Below, in pieces: positions 1-8,364 of a DNA stretch of 64,000 nucleotides. The stretch's first letter is position 1; the number at the start of each line of letters is the position of its first letter. The translations under genes were made by a program, and so were the position numbers. Source of the DNA: UBA2040 sp963977135 (GTDB lineage Bacteria > Bacteroidota > Bacteroidia > Flavobacteriales_D > Crocinitomicaceae); contig CAXBNN010000002.1 of the NCBI GenBank assembly GCA_963977135.1, forward strand, positions 1-64,000, in the 5' to 3' direction. Below the pieces are notes generated by a model. The model saw only the letters and a program-made list of their open reading frames with translations. It searched no databases and had not been told where the DNA came from.

Positions 1-10
1 TTTGGGGTTG

Positions 11-40
11 CAAAGGTAATCGGTTATTTTTTACTGACAA
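11..40 (-). promoter_or_regulatory. Bacteroidota-type promoter firing out of the left edge
   Basis: Read on the minus strand there is a TTG (40-38), a 19-bp spacer, and TACCTTTG (18-11), a full match to the Bacteroidota TTG/TAnnTTTG consensus. Transcription would start within the first few bases of the window and run left, so its gene lies outside. The sequence past the box (TTTGCAACCCCAAA) looks like an untranslated leader. What it drives cannot be told from here. Confidence 0.6.
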
Positions 41-119
41 GCTTTTATTGAAAAAAAATAAAACTTTTTTTATTCATTCCAAAACCTTTCAAATCAACCG
101 TCCACTCGTTTGCGGGGGG

Positions 120-149
120 CAAAGGTACACAGCTTTTTTACACCCACAA
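120..149 (-). promoter_or_regulatory. Second tandem Bacteroidota-type promoter
   Basis: On the minus strand TTG (149-147), a 19-bp spacer and TACCTTTG (127-120) repeat the architecture of the promoter at 11-40, 109 bp upstream of it. Tandem consensus promoters suggest a strongly expressed gene beyond the left edge. No ORF or RNA gene is visible in 1-237. Confidence 0.55.
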
Positions 150-237
150 CACTTTTTCCAATTTATTTTTACTTTTTTTTTAATTATTCAAATCCACCTT
201 TGAATTACAAGTAGTTACAACATCAAAAAAAATGAAA

Positions 238-1017
238 TTATTTAAACCCTTTTTGTTTTTTCAAATTCTCATAGGCATTCTGAACCTCCTGAAACTTCTC
301 CTTTGCTCCCTTTTGATACTCTTCACCCATTTGTGAAACCTTATCGGGATGAAATTTAATCGCCATTTTTCGATAAGCTTTCTTGATTTCTTCCTCAGTT
401 GCACTTGAATCTATTCCCAATACTTTAAAATCTGAATCAATATTTCGGAAGAACATATTCTTGATGCTTTCATAATCTACTCGATTCAAGCCTAACATCT
501 GAGCAATATGGTCAATGGATTGGACTTCGCTTTGAGAGACATTTCCGTCAGCCTTAGCTATACCATATAAGTAATGCATTAATTGAAGCCTCACTTCTGG
601 CTGCAAACGCACCTTTATATCATTGCAGATTTTCTGTAAAGGAATATTCCCCTCGTCCAGAAATCTCTTTAAAGTCTGAAGATGACTTGCGGAAAACTGA
701 GCCCCAAACTGTCTTGAGAAAAACTCCTTTACATAGTCTAATTCAACTTTCAATACTTTCCCATCTGCTTTCATGACAACAGCAGATAATGCCATTAGCA
801 TCGTAGGGAAATCATTGGAGCTTGTTTGCTGACGATAGAAATTAAAAATATCTTCTGAAGAACGATTGTTCCGAGGATCAAAACCTTGTTGTTTTAATCG
901 CTCCATTGTGACTTGGTAATTGTCCACAAATGTTCCAATCACAAATCCAATAATTCCACCAAGAAAACTTCTTCCGAATAACATGAAGCCCGCAAAGGCA
1001 AAAATCCACTTGTACAA
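238..1017 (-). CDS. TerB-like / J-domain (DjlA-like) co-chaperone
   Basis: 259 aa. The first 30 residues are hydrophobic and glycine-rich and could anchor the protein in the inner membrane, as in DjlA. A helical TerB-like region follows (about 60-185), then a C-terminal J domain (about 195-257) with the HPD tripeptide at 223-225, the site that stimulates DnaK ATPase. The start is TTG at 1017; the alternative ATG at 984 would cut the hydrophobic segment. It lies 70 bp downstream of htpG on the same strand, but a terminator-like hairpin separates them. The architecture supports a DnaK partner; its clients are unknown. Confidence 0.8.
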   Translation of the reverse strand: MYKWIFAFAGFMLFGRSFLGGIIGFVIGTFVDNYQVTMERLKQQGFDPRNNRSSEDIFNFYRQQTSSNDFPTMLMALSAVVMKADGKVLKVELDYVKEFFSRQFGAQFSASHLQTLKRFLDEGNIPLQKICNDIKVRLQPEVRLQLMHYLYGIAKADGNVSQSEVQSIDHIAQMLGLNRVDYESIKNMFFRNIDSDFKVLGIDSSATEEEIKKAYRKMAIKFHPDKVSQMGEEYQKGAKEKFQEVQNAYENLKKQKGFK

Positions 1018-1038
1018 ATCTTTCTTATTTTAAGTTGA

Positions 1039-1068
1039 CAAAAAAAGCGGAATGCAAAACACCCCGCT
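1039..1068 (-). terminator. Intrinsic terminator after htpG
   Basis: On the minus strand AGCGG (1068-1064 arm) pairs with CCGCT (1050-1046 arm) across a 13-nt loop, followed directly by a run of seven T. It lies between htpG and the J-domain gene, so at least part of the htpG transcription should end here. The stem is only 5 bp, hence moderate confidence. Confidence 0.5.
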
Positions 1069-1087
1069 AATCTACCTTATTTATATA

Positions 1088-2977
1088 TTAAACTAATTCT
1101 ATGTTTCTTTCAATAAATGCATTCAAAGCCTCGCCTTTCAACATTCCTTGAGAAAGCATTGCTAAATCAGTAAGCTGCTTTAACTTTTCAGTCTGCTTCT
1201 TTTTAGACAATGTTGCCAATTCAGTTACTTTAGGATGATTCCCGTTTACAACTAAATTGTACATTTCTGGAAAAGCTCCAAACATTCCATTTCCTCCACC
1301 CATCTTTTGTTGCTCCATCATGCGACGGATAAACTCTGGCTGAGTAATAAGAATTGGACCTTCTGTTTCAGACATGCTTTCAAATTGTACTGAGAATTTA
1401 TCTTTGGCAACAAAACCTTCCATTACACCTTTCAAAGTTTCTTCTTGGGCTTTTTCTAGCTTAGAAGGTAATTCTTCGTCTTTCTTAATCAACTTATCCA
1501 ACGTATCCGCATCAACTCTAGCAAATGAAATGTTTTCCAATTGAGATTCCAGTTTACTGATCCAATGCGGTGCCAATGGACCAGCAAGTTCAATAACGTC
1601 ATAACCTCTTTCTTTCGCTTTTTTCACATAAGAAAACTGCTCCTCAAAAGAGGTTGTATATAATAGTATAGTTTTTCCGTCTTTATCTGTTTGTAGAGGT
1701 GCGACTTTTTCTTTGTATTCTTCCAAAGTAAAATACTTGCCTTCTTCATTTTGCAATAAGGCATACGACTTCGCTTTTTCAGCAAATTTTTCATCTGAAA
1801 GCATTCCGTATTGAACGAACAATTGTAAATCACCCCATTTACTTTCAAAATCAGCTCTGTCTTTCTTAAACATGTCGCCTAATTTGTCCGCTACCTTTTT
1901 GGTAATGTGTGAAGAAATCTTTTTCACATTACTATCACTTTGCAAATAGGAACGTGATACGTTTAATGGAATATCCGGTGAATCGATAACACCGTGAAGC
2001 AAAGTCAAGAACTCTGGTACGATTTGCTCAACACTATCCGTAATAAATACTTGATTACTATATAGGTTGATTTTATTCCTTTGTACTTCAACATTCTCTT
2101 TAATTTTTGGGAAATACAATATTCCTGTCAAATTAAATGGATAATCAACATTTAGGTGAATGTTGAATAAAGGGCTTTCGAAAGTTGAAGGATACAATTC
2201 TCTATAAAATGCATTGTAATCTTCTTCAGTTAAATCGATTGGTGCTTTATTCCATGCTGGATTTGGATTGTTTACTTGGTTTTCGGCTTCAACAGAAACT
2301 CGTTTAACTTTTCCGTTTTCGTCTTTTTCACCTGACGGATCATCAACGTATTCCGTTTTTGTTCCAAAGATTACGGGAATTGGCAAAAACTTACAGTATT
2401 TATTGAGAATACCTTCTATTCTTCCTTTCTCAAGAAATTCAACCGAATCCTCTGATATGTATAATATGATATCCGTTCCACGAGTTTCTTTTTCAATTTC
2501 GCTTAAAGTAAAAGTTGGCGTACCATCACTTTCCCACTGCACTGCTTTAGCGCCTTTCTTATGAGATAAAGTTTGAATTTGAACTTTTTCGGCAACCATA
2601 AAAGCTGAATAAAATCCTAAACCGAAGTGTCCGATAATTTGCTCTGCTCCTTCTTTTCCCTTGTATTTTTCAACAAATTCTTCAGCTCCTGAAAACGCAA
2701 TTTGATTGATATATTTGTCTATTTCTTCATCCGTCATACCAATTCCATGGTCACGGATTGTCAACGTTTTTGCCTCTTTATCGATGATAACGTCAACACG
2801 CAAATCACCTATTTCACCCTTAAATTCACCATTTTTAGATAGAACTTTCATTTTTTGAGAAGCATCCACAGCGTTAGACACCAATTCTCTCAAGAAAATC
2901 TCATGGTCTGAATACAAGAAACGTTTGATGATTGGAAAAATATTCTCTGTTTGAACATTAATTTGACCTGTTTTCAT
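1088..2977 (-). CDS. htpG: Molecular chaperone HtpG (Hsp90)
   Basis: 629 aa from the ATG at 2977; an upstream in-frame start at 3007 would add ten residues (MKPPIQKIYK) not seen in the family. The N-terminal GHKL ATPase domain is clear: ELVSNAVDAS, the DHGIGM loop and the glycine-rich lid GHFGLGFYSAF. The middle domain has the family's NVSRSYLQ segment, and the C-terminal dimerisation domain ends without an MEEVD tail, as expected in bacteria. It is a cytosolic ATP-dependent homodimer that remodels clients together with DnaK. Length is typical. Confidence 0.97.
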   Translation of the reverse strand: MKTGQINVQTENIFPIIKRFLYSDHEIFLRELVSNAVDASQKMKVLSKNGEFKGEIGDLRVDVIIDKEAKTLTIRDHGIGMTDEEIDKYINQIAFSGAEEFVEKYKGKEGAEQIIGHFGLGFYSAFMVAEKVQIQTLSHKKGAKAVQWESDGTPTFTLSEIEKETRGTDIILYISEDSVEFLEKGRIEGILNKYCKFLPIPVIFGTKTEYVDDPSGEKDENGKVKRVSVEAENQVNNPNPAWNKAPIDLTEEDYNAFYRELYPSTFESPLFNIHLNVDYPFNLTGILYFPKIKENVEVQRNKINLYSNQVFITDSVEQIVPEFLTLLHGVIDSPDIPLNVSRSYLQSDSNVKKISSHITKKVADKLGDMFKKDRADFESKWGDLQLFVQYGMLSDEKFAEKAKSYALLQNEEGKYFTLEEYKEKVAPLQTDKDGKTILLYTTSFEEQFSYVKKAKERGYDVIELAGPLAPHWISKLESQLENISFARVDADTLDKLIKKDEELPSKLEKAQEETLKGVMEGFVAKDKFSVQFESMSETEGPILITQPEFIRRMMEQQKMGGGNGMFGAFPEMYNLVVNGNHPKVTELATLSKKKQTEKLKQLTDLAMLSQGMLKGEALNAFIERNIELV

Positions 2978-3106
2978 TTTATATATTTTTTGAATTGGAG
3001 GTTTCAATCTTTATGCCAATGGATTAAAACTGACAGTTTGTCTATTTAAAGGGACAAAGTGGCGTAAATCAACAGTCAATTTTTAACTTTGGCTTTTAAA
3101 ATCACA

Positions 3107-4561
3107 ATGACCGTTGCAATTATACTTTTTTTCCTATTTACACTTTTCATTTCATGGATTGGAAAAAAAATAGGTGACAAAAAAACTTCCATCTATCTGT
3201 TGTCAGGCTGGTTAGTTAAATGTTTTGCAGGAATGCTTTTTATCTATGCCTACACGTATTATTACGGAAATGGGAAATTAGTTGAAGATTCTGGAGCATA
3301 TATTACAGAGGCTAAAAAACTCGCGGATATTAAATCTAAAAAATCATCTGATTTTTATTCTATCCTTTTTAATTCCGAAAACAGTGAAGATTTAATTGCT
3401 AACTATTTCAAAGATGAGCCCAGAAGTAGGATATCAAGAACCAAAACAGGAATAAACGATACACGAAATCACATCAAAACTATCGCTGTATTGATGCTTA
3501 TCGTTGGTCAAGACAAGACGGCTATTTTTCTCATCTATTTTTTCTTGTCGTTTTTGGGATTTGCTATTTTATGGTTATCCATAAAAAACAAGGTTGGCAT
3601 TAGCGATTTTTGGACATTTAGTTTGATTCTTCTTACTCCAAGTCTCCTTTTTTGGACATCAAGCAATTTAAAAGAAGCTCCATTCATGGCTGGACTTTGC
3701 TTAGTGCTGGCCTTTTTCTTTTCAAATAGAATTAAACTTAAAATATGGTTTTTACTTATCGGAGTAATTTTATTGACACTCTTTAAACCGGTACTTCTCG
3801 TTGTTATATTTACTCCTTGGTTATTAATCACATTCATTCAGAAAATTGTTTTAGAAAAAAAATGGCTTTTCGGTTTCCCGCTCATAATAATGGCCTCTCT
3901 ATTATTTATTTTTTCTATTCCGAAGAAATCGATCAAAACCATTTCAGACCAGCAATTTGACTTTATAAACCTTGCTCGTGGTGGTATTCAGGTTAAAGGC
4001 GACACCTCTTTCTATTTTATTTCTTCTGCGAATGAAAAGAATATTTTAATCAAGGACTCAATTGTTATCATTGAAAAAAGCACTCCCGCTATTTCCAATT
4101 TATTTGGTAAAATTAGAAACGAGCAAAATGTAACGTTAAAACCAAATTCTGAACAATTGGAATTGGTCCTTTACCAAAAAGAAGGTGGAAGTTATTTCGA
4201 AATATCGCCCATAAATAACAGTTGGTTATCATTTTTAAAAGCTGTTCCTGAAGCTGTGTTCAACTCCTTTTTTCGCCCATTACCCTTTGATCAGAAATTG
4301 TCTGTTTTAAATCTTATTTTTTTTCTGGAAAACCTGTTTTTTATTTTTCTAATTTTTCTAATTTTTAAAAACTGGAAAGACACACCTAAACCCTTTTATT
4401 CATTGACTTTAACTTGCTTGATATCTGTTTTTTCTCTCGCAATCTTGATTGGGATTACAACCCCTGCTTCTGGAGCCTTGGTTCGATATAGAATTCCTAT
4501 TCAACTTTTGATTATTATTGTGTACTTAATGACGAAATTGAAACATGAAAGAAGCATATAA
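3107..4561 (+). CDS. Polytopic membrane protein of unknown function
   Basis: 484 aa from ATG 3107; an alternative TTG at 3089 overlaps a TAACTTTG promoter -7 box at 3084-3091, so I prefer the ATG. There are about nine to ten hydrophobic segments, with a long hydrophilic stretch (roughly residues 270-390) that is probably outside the membrane. Conserved-looking pieces such as LLTPSLLFWTSSNLKEAPF recall Bacteroidota polysaccharide polymerase or glycosyltransferase-like membrane proteins, but I see no diagnostic motif. The next gene (SDR) overlaps it by 17 bp, so they are co-transcribed. Function not assigned. Confidence 0.75.
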   Translation: MTVAIILFFLFTLFISWIGKKIGDKKTSIYLLSGWLVKCFAGMLFIYAYTYYYGNGKLVEDSGAYITEAKKLADIKSKKSSDFYSILFNSENSEDLIANYFKDEPRSRISRTKTGINDTRNHIKTIAVLMLIVGQDKTAIFLIYFFLSFLGFAILWLSIKNKVGISDFWTFSLILLTPSLLFWTSSNLKEAPFMAGLCLVLAFFFSNRIKLKIWFLLIGVILLTLFKPVLLVVIFTPWLLITFIQKIVLEKKWLFGFPLIIMASLLFIFSIPKKSIKTISDQQFDFINLARGGIQVKGDTSFYFISSANEKNILIKDSIVIIEKSTPAISNLFGKIRNEQNVTLKPNSEQLELVLYQKEGGSYFEISPINNSWLSFLKAVPEAVFNSFFRPLPFDQKLSVLNLIFFLENLFFIFLIFLIFKNWKDTPKPFYSLTLTCLISVFSLAILIGITTPASGALVRYRIPIQLLIIIVYLMTKLKHERSI

Positions 4562-5315
4562 ATACGTTTTTATAACAGGTGCAACTTCTGGAATTGGTGA
4601 AGCCTGTGCTGAACTATTTTATGAAAATGGCTATGCATTAGTGATTACTGGCAGAAGGCTAGAAAGACTGAATAAGCTCAAAGAAAAATTACAAATACAT
4701 TCTTCCATCCCTATTGAAGTCCTCTCGTTTGATGTTCGTAATGCTGAGGAAACAGCAAAAGCTATTCAATCACTACCTGAAAATGTTAAAAACAGCATTA
4801 CAATACTTATAAATAACGCTGGATTGGCCGTAGGTAAAGGCCCAGTTGACGAAGGATTACTCGATGACTGGAATAGAATGATTGACACAAACATCAAAGG
4901 TGTACTTCATGTTACTAAAGAAATTGTTCCTTATTTCAAACAAAGAATGAGTGGACATATATTGAATCTAAGTTCAATTGCGGGCAAAGAAGTTTATCCT
5001 GGTGGTAACGTATACTGTGCAACTAAACACGCCGTTGATGCGTTATCTAAAGCAATGAGAATAGATTTGCTTCCATACGCTATAAAGGTTACAAATATTG
5101 CACCTGGGGCTGTGGAAACAGAGTTTTCAGAAGTGCGTTTTAAAGGCGATAAAGTTATTGCCTCGAAAACGTATGATGGTTTTTCTCCATTAGTTGCAAA
5201 AGATATTGCAGAAAGCATTTATTTTGCTGCTAGTAGGCCAGCGCATGTCACAATTAACGACTTAACAATTATGCCAACGGCACAAGGAAGCAGTCAAAAT
5301 TTATTTAAACAATAA
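4545..5315 (+). CDS. SDR family NAD(P)-dependent oxidoreductase (YdfG-like)
   Basis: 256 aa, the classical short-chain dehydrogenase length. The Rossmann motif TGATSGIG is at 11-18, NNAG at 90-93, the serine in LNLSSIAG near 144, and the catalytic YxxxK pair at Tyr157/Lys161. Arginines after the glycine motif (GRRLERL) suggest NADP(H) preference. Resemblance is to YdfG-type enzymes that oxidise 3-hydroxy acids such as L-serine or L-allo-threonine, but the substrate cannot be fixed from sequence. It starts inside the end of the upstream membrane protein and is followed 7 bp later by a secreted protein gene. Confidence 0.9.
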   Translation: MKEAYKYVFITGATSGIGEACAELFYENGYALVITGRRLERLNKLKEKLQIHSSIPIEVLSFDVRNAEETAKAIQSLPENVKNSITILINNAGLAVGKGPVDEGLLDDWNRMIDTNIKGVLHVTKEIVPYFKQRMSGHILNLSSIAGKEVYPGGNVYCATKHAVDALSKAMRIDLLPYAIKVTNIAPGAVETEFSEVRFKGDKVIASKTYDGFSPLVAKDIAESIYFAASRPAHVTINDLTIMPTAQGSSQNLFKQ

Positions 5316-5322
5316 GTAGACT

Positions 5323-7116
5323 ATGAAATTCTTTTTATCCTTATCCTTTTTATTTCTTTTCCTTTTCCAAGCAAAAGCAGCACACCTTGTCGGTGGCGAA
5401 ATAAGCTATATCCATTTAGGAAACAACAAATATCAAATTGTTTTCACATTGTATAGAGACCAGTTCAGCACTGGTGCTGCACTCCCGAACTCCTTAACCT
5501 ATACTGTGTTTAACGCAGATAACACCATTCTTTTGGAGGAGACAACTTACCAAAGAACGGTTGACATATTAAACAACCCTAACACGAACCCTTGTTTAAT
5601 TCCGCCAGCGAATATTGGTGTTCAAAGGGGTGTTTATCTGGATACAATAACTTTACCTGTAAGCTTAAATGGGTATTATGTTTCATACCAACGTTGTTGT
5701 TGGGCAGCGGGTATTTTGAACATGGTCAATTCAGACGATTATGGCTTATTATTGCGCTGTGACATCCCTGGGACGAGTCAAGTAACCGTACAAAACAATT
5801 CAGCGGCATTTACCAATTTACCACCTTTTATTTTGTGCTCGGGTAACGAAACCGTTTTTGATCATAGCGCTATTGACATTGATGGCGACTCCATAGTATA
5901 TTCACTATGTGACCCTGATAAATTAGAGAATATTGGAGGAAACGTTGATCCTAATCCCGAGTATGCTGGTCCTTATGTTCCGATTCTCTGGACCCCAGGG
6001 TATGCCGACAGCATTCCATTTGGTTTAACTAGTCCAATTACACTTGATTCTGTAACGGGTTTGTTAACCTTTACACCGATGATGATCGGAAATTTCATGA
6101 CCGGAGTTTGCCTTCAAGAATATAGAAATGGAATCCTGATTAACACAACCAATCGTACTTATAATTTTGGGGTAGTGAGTTGCGACGTAGAAATACCTTT
6201 TAGTTTTTCAGCCTCAAGTGATGGGCCACCTGTAAATGGCAACCCTAATGTTTTAGTAGAAGATTGCGGTCAGCAGTTCTTTTATTTTGCTCGAACTGCA
6301 GCCGTAGATACTTTGCAATTTGAAATAATTCAAACTGGAACAGCTACAAATGGTCTGGATTTTGCCTCTCTTCCTGCTGTATATACTATGTTGCCAGGAG
6401 TATTTGCCGATACGATTTCGTTTGCGCCATATTATGATGGATTAATTGAAGGAACTGAAACAGTATTATTCAACTTTAGATATTTTGATATATGTTCCAA
6501 TATGTACGACAGTATATTATTTAATATAGAAATTGTTGACTATGTGTATATGACTATTTCTAATCCAATAGATAGCGTCAACATTTGTCCTGACACCCCT
6601 GAGAATGCAGAACTTTCGGTTTTAGCAGAGAACGGTATCAGTCCTTTGTCCTATTATTGGCATGCTGATCCAAATGAATATTATCCAGACCAAGCAGAAA
6701 TAACTATTGGTCCAGATTTTATTACAGAATTTGTTAATCCCTACTATGTCGAGGTTACAGATGCATGTGGTAAAAAGATTTTTTCTGATACTATGTTAGT
6801 TTACAATCAATGTCCGATCATTGTGCCTAATATAGTCACCTCGAATGGAGATGGAATCAATGAAATATTCATAATTAAGAATATAAAAGACTATCAGGCC
6901 GTTAATTTAAAAATATTCAATAGATGGGGTGAAATGATTTATGAATCTGCTGATTATCAAAATGACTGGGCAGTTAAGCATAAAAACGGGACATCTTTAG
7001 TTGATGGTGTTTATTTTTATACAGCTGAAGTAATAAACGATATAAAATATACCTACGACGATCAAGATGAAACGAAATATCAAGCACAAGGATTCTTCCA
7101 TGTCGTGAGTCAATAA
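5323..7116 (+). CDS. Secreted protein with gliding-motility-associated (CHU_C) C-terminal domain
   Basis: 597 aa. The signal peptide (about 1-19, ending KAAH) directs Sec export. The N-terminal half begins AHLVGGEISY, a start common in large Bacteroidota surface proteins, and has several cysteines. A Calx-beta-like segment (about 330-390, with the LIEGTETVLFNF signature) follows. The last about 85 residues are a CHU_C tail: SNGDGINEIF, then LKIFNRWGEMIYES and a closing beta-hairpin. That tail is a T9SS export signal, so the protein should reach the cell surface. Binding target unknown. It ends at a bidirectional terminator. Confidence 0.88.
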   Translation: MKFFLSLSFLFLFLFQAKAAHLVGGEISYIHLGNNKYQIVFTLYRDQFSTGAALPNSLTYTVFNADNTILLEETTYQRTVDILNNPNTNPCLIPPANIGVQRGVYLDTITLPVSLNGYYVSYQRCCWAAGILNMVNSDDYGLLLRCDIPGTSQVTVQNNSAAFTNLPPFILCSGNETVFDHSAIDIDGDSIVYSLCDPDKLENIGGNVDPNPEYAGPYVPILWTPGYADSIPFGLTSPITLDSVTGLLTFTPMMIGNFMTGVCLQEYRNGILINTTNRTYNFGVVSCDVEIPFSFSASSDGPPVNGNPNVLVEDCGQQFFYFARTAAVDTLQFEIIQTGTATNGLDFASLPAVYTMLPGVFADTISFAPYYDGLIEGTETVLFNFRYFDICSNMYDSILFNIEIVDYVYMTISNPIDSVNICPDTPENAELSVLAENGISPLSYYWHADPNEYYPDQAEITIGPDFITEFVNPYYVEVTDACGKKIFSDTMLVYNQCPIIVPNIVTSNGDGINEIFIIKNIKDYQAVNLKIFNRWGEMIYESADYQNDWAVKHKNGTSLVDGVYFYTAEVINDIKYTYDDQDETKYQAQGFFHVVSQ

Positions 7117-7130
7117 AAAATATTTGAAAC

Positions 7131-7170
7131 AAAAAAAACGGTTCTAAAATATTCAGAACCGTTTTTTTTT
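7131..7170. terminator. Bidirectional intrinsic terminator
   Basis: The arms CGGTTCT (7139-7145) and AGAACCG (7155-7161) pair across a 9-nt loop, flanked by an A run on the left and a T run on the right. It sits between the convergent CHU_C gene and DUF1573 gene and can stop transcription from both sides. Confidence 0.85.
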
Positions 7171-7184
7171 GTTTTTAGTTTCTA

Positions 7185-7649
7185 TTAATGAGCTTGACCT
7201 TCTGTCCCAGCTTCACCTAAAACATTTCCCTTGATTGTTAAAACAATCGGTTCACCAACATTAGTAGTAACCGTAATTGTTTTTTCAAATGCACCAACGC
7301 GATTTGTATCGTATTTTACTGAAATCTCAGATTTTTTTCCTGGTGCAATTGGCGCTTCTGGCTTGCTTGCAGTTGTGCATCCACAACTTGTTTGAACGTT
7401 TTGAATTAAAACTGGAGTATTTCCCGTGTTTTTAAATTCGAAGCTAAACATGTCATCTGTTCCTTTGGCAATATCTTTTCGCTCGATAACCATATTTGTA
7501 AATGTAACTGGTTTCACTTCCTTAGCAGGAGCAACAACTTTTTCACTTTTTACGGGAGCAGTTTTAGCTTTAGCAGGAGCTTTAGTTGCTTGAGAAAACG
7601 ATGCGAAAGAAAAACCTATCGCCAACATGATTAATAATGTATTTTTCAT
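7185..7649 (-). CDS. DUF1573 domain secreted protein
   Basis: 154 aa. A signal peptide (1-19, ending SFSQ) is followed by an alanine/lysine/proline-rich linker (about 20-47) and a DUF1573 immunoglobulin-like domain (about 48-145) with the family hallmarks TSCGCTT and a VKYDTNRVGAFEKTI strand pair. Such proteins are abundant and periplasmic or surface-exposed in Bacteroidota; their role is not established. The CGC pair could bind a metal or form a disulfide. It appears monocistronic. Confidence 0.88.
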   Translation of the reverse strand: MKNTLLIMLAIGFSFASFSQATKAPAKAKTAPVKSEKVVAPAKEVKPVTFTNMVIERKDIAKGTDDMFSFEFKNTGNTPVLIQNVQTSCGCTTASKPEAPIAPGKKSEISVKYDTNRVGAFEKTITVTTNVGEPIVLTIKGNVLGEAGTEGQAH

Positions 7650-7730
7650 TGTATTTTGTTTTAAATTTTATTCAGCAATTCTACGACAAATTCCGTTCCA
7701 TTTTTACATTTTAACAAAATAAAAACGATT

Positions 7731-8357
7731 CTATAAAATTGGAGATTTCAATTGATCGTCATAAATCGTAATTACATCAAGAATAGAGTTAAATGTTTTA
7801 GCTCGAATTTTGTCAAATTCACTTCGCTTAAACCACTTAACTTTAGTTATCCCTTCTTCAATTTGACCCGTCAACTCTTTCGGCCCATCGTACTTTAAAC
7901 CATACCAATATGTTCGTTTGATTTTTGGTTTACCTTTTAACTTATAGGTATGATACGTAATTGTAATTAATCGATCAATGGTTGGACCTAAAATTCCGCA
8001 TTCCTCTTCAATTTCTCTAATTGCTCCTCCCTCAGGAGTTTCCCCTGTATCTAGCTTACCCTTAGGTATATCCCAAAATCCATTTCGCTTAATAAATAAA
8101 TATCGATCTTCCCTGCAAACTATTCCTCCGGAGGCTTCTATAAAATCAAACCCGGAAAATAATTTGGCAAATGTGCTTTCCGGATTGTCGGTTACTACAT
8201 AAACGGGGCAAGCTAATTTGACCTTTTTAGAAAATGCAAAAATCGCCTGTTGAATAGACAGAATATTCTCAGAATGAATGTATACCGCATTTGGTAGCAA
8301 CTCCCCTATCTCTTCTACTATGTAAAGAGGTGTGTTATCAATAAAAACTTTGTACAT
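7731..8357 (-). CDS. Nudix hydrolase
   Basis: 208 aa from the ATG at 8357; the longer ORF back to 8471 would run inside pyrE and encodes no recognisable sequence. The Nudix box is clear: GKLDTGETPEGGAIREIEEE fits Gx5Ex7REUxEExGU. A roughly 85-residue N-terminal extension precedes it. Such enzymes cleave nucleoside diphosphates linked to another group; the substrate is not predictable here. It diverges from pyrE with only 7 bp between the two start codons, and its own start codon lies inside the pyrE -7 box. Confidence 0.9.
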   Translation of the reverse strand: MYKVFIDNTPLYIVEEIGELLPNAVYIHSENILSIQQAIFAFSKKVKLACPVYVVTDNPESTFAKLFSGFDFIEASGGIVCREDRYLFIKRNGFWDIPKGKLDTGETPEGGAIREIEEECGILGPTIDRLITITYHTYKLKGKPKIKRTYWYGLKYDGPKELTGQIEEGITKVKWFKRSEFDKIRAKTFNSILDVITIYDDQLKSPIL

Positions 8358-8360
8358 TTG
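8353..8360 (+). promoter_or_regulatory. pyrE -7 element, 4 nt before the start codon
   Basis: TACATTTG fits the Bacteroidota -7 consensus TAnnTTTG exactly, and the pyrE ATG begins 4 nt after its last base. Transcription would start at or next to the A of the ATG, giving a leaderless mRNA. No good -33 TTG is visible. Confidence 0.5.
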
Positions 8361-8364
8361 TCGA

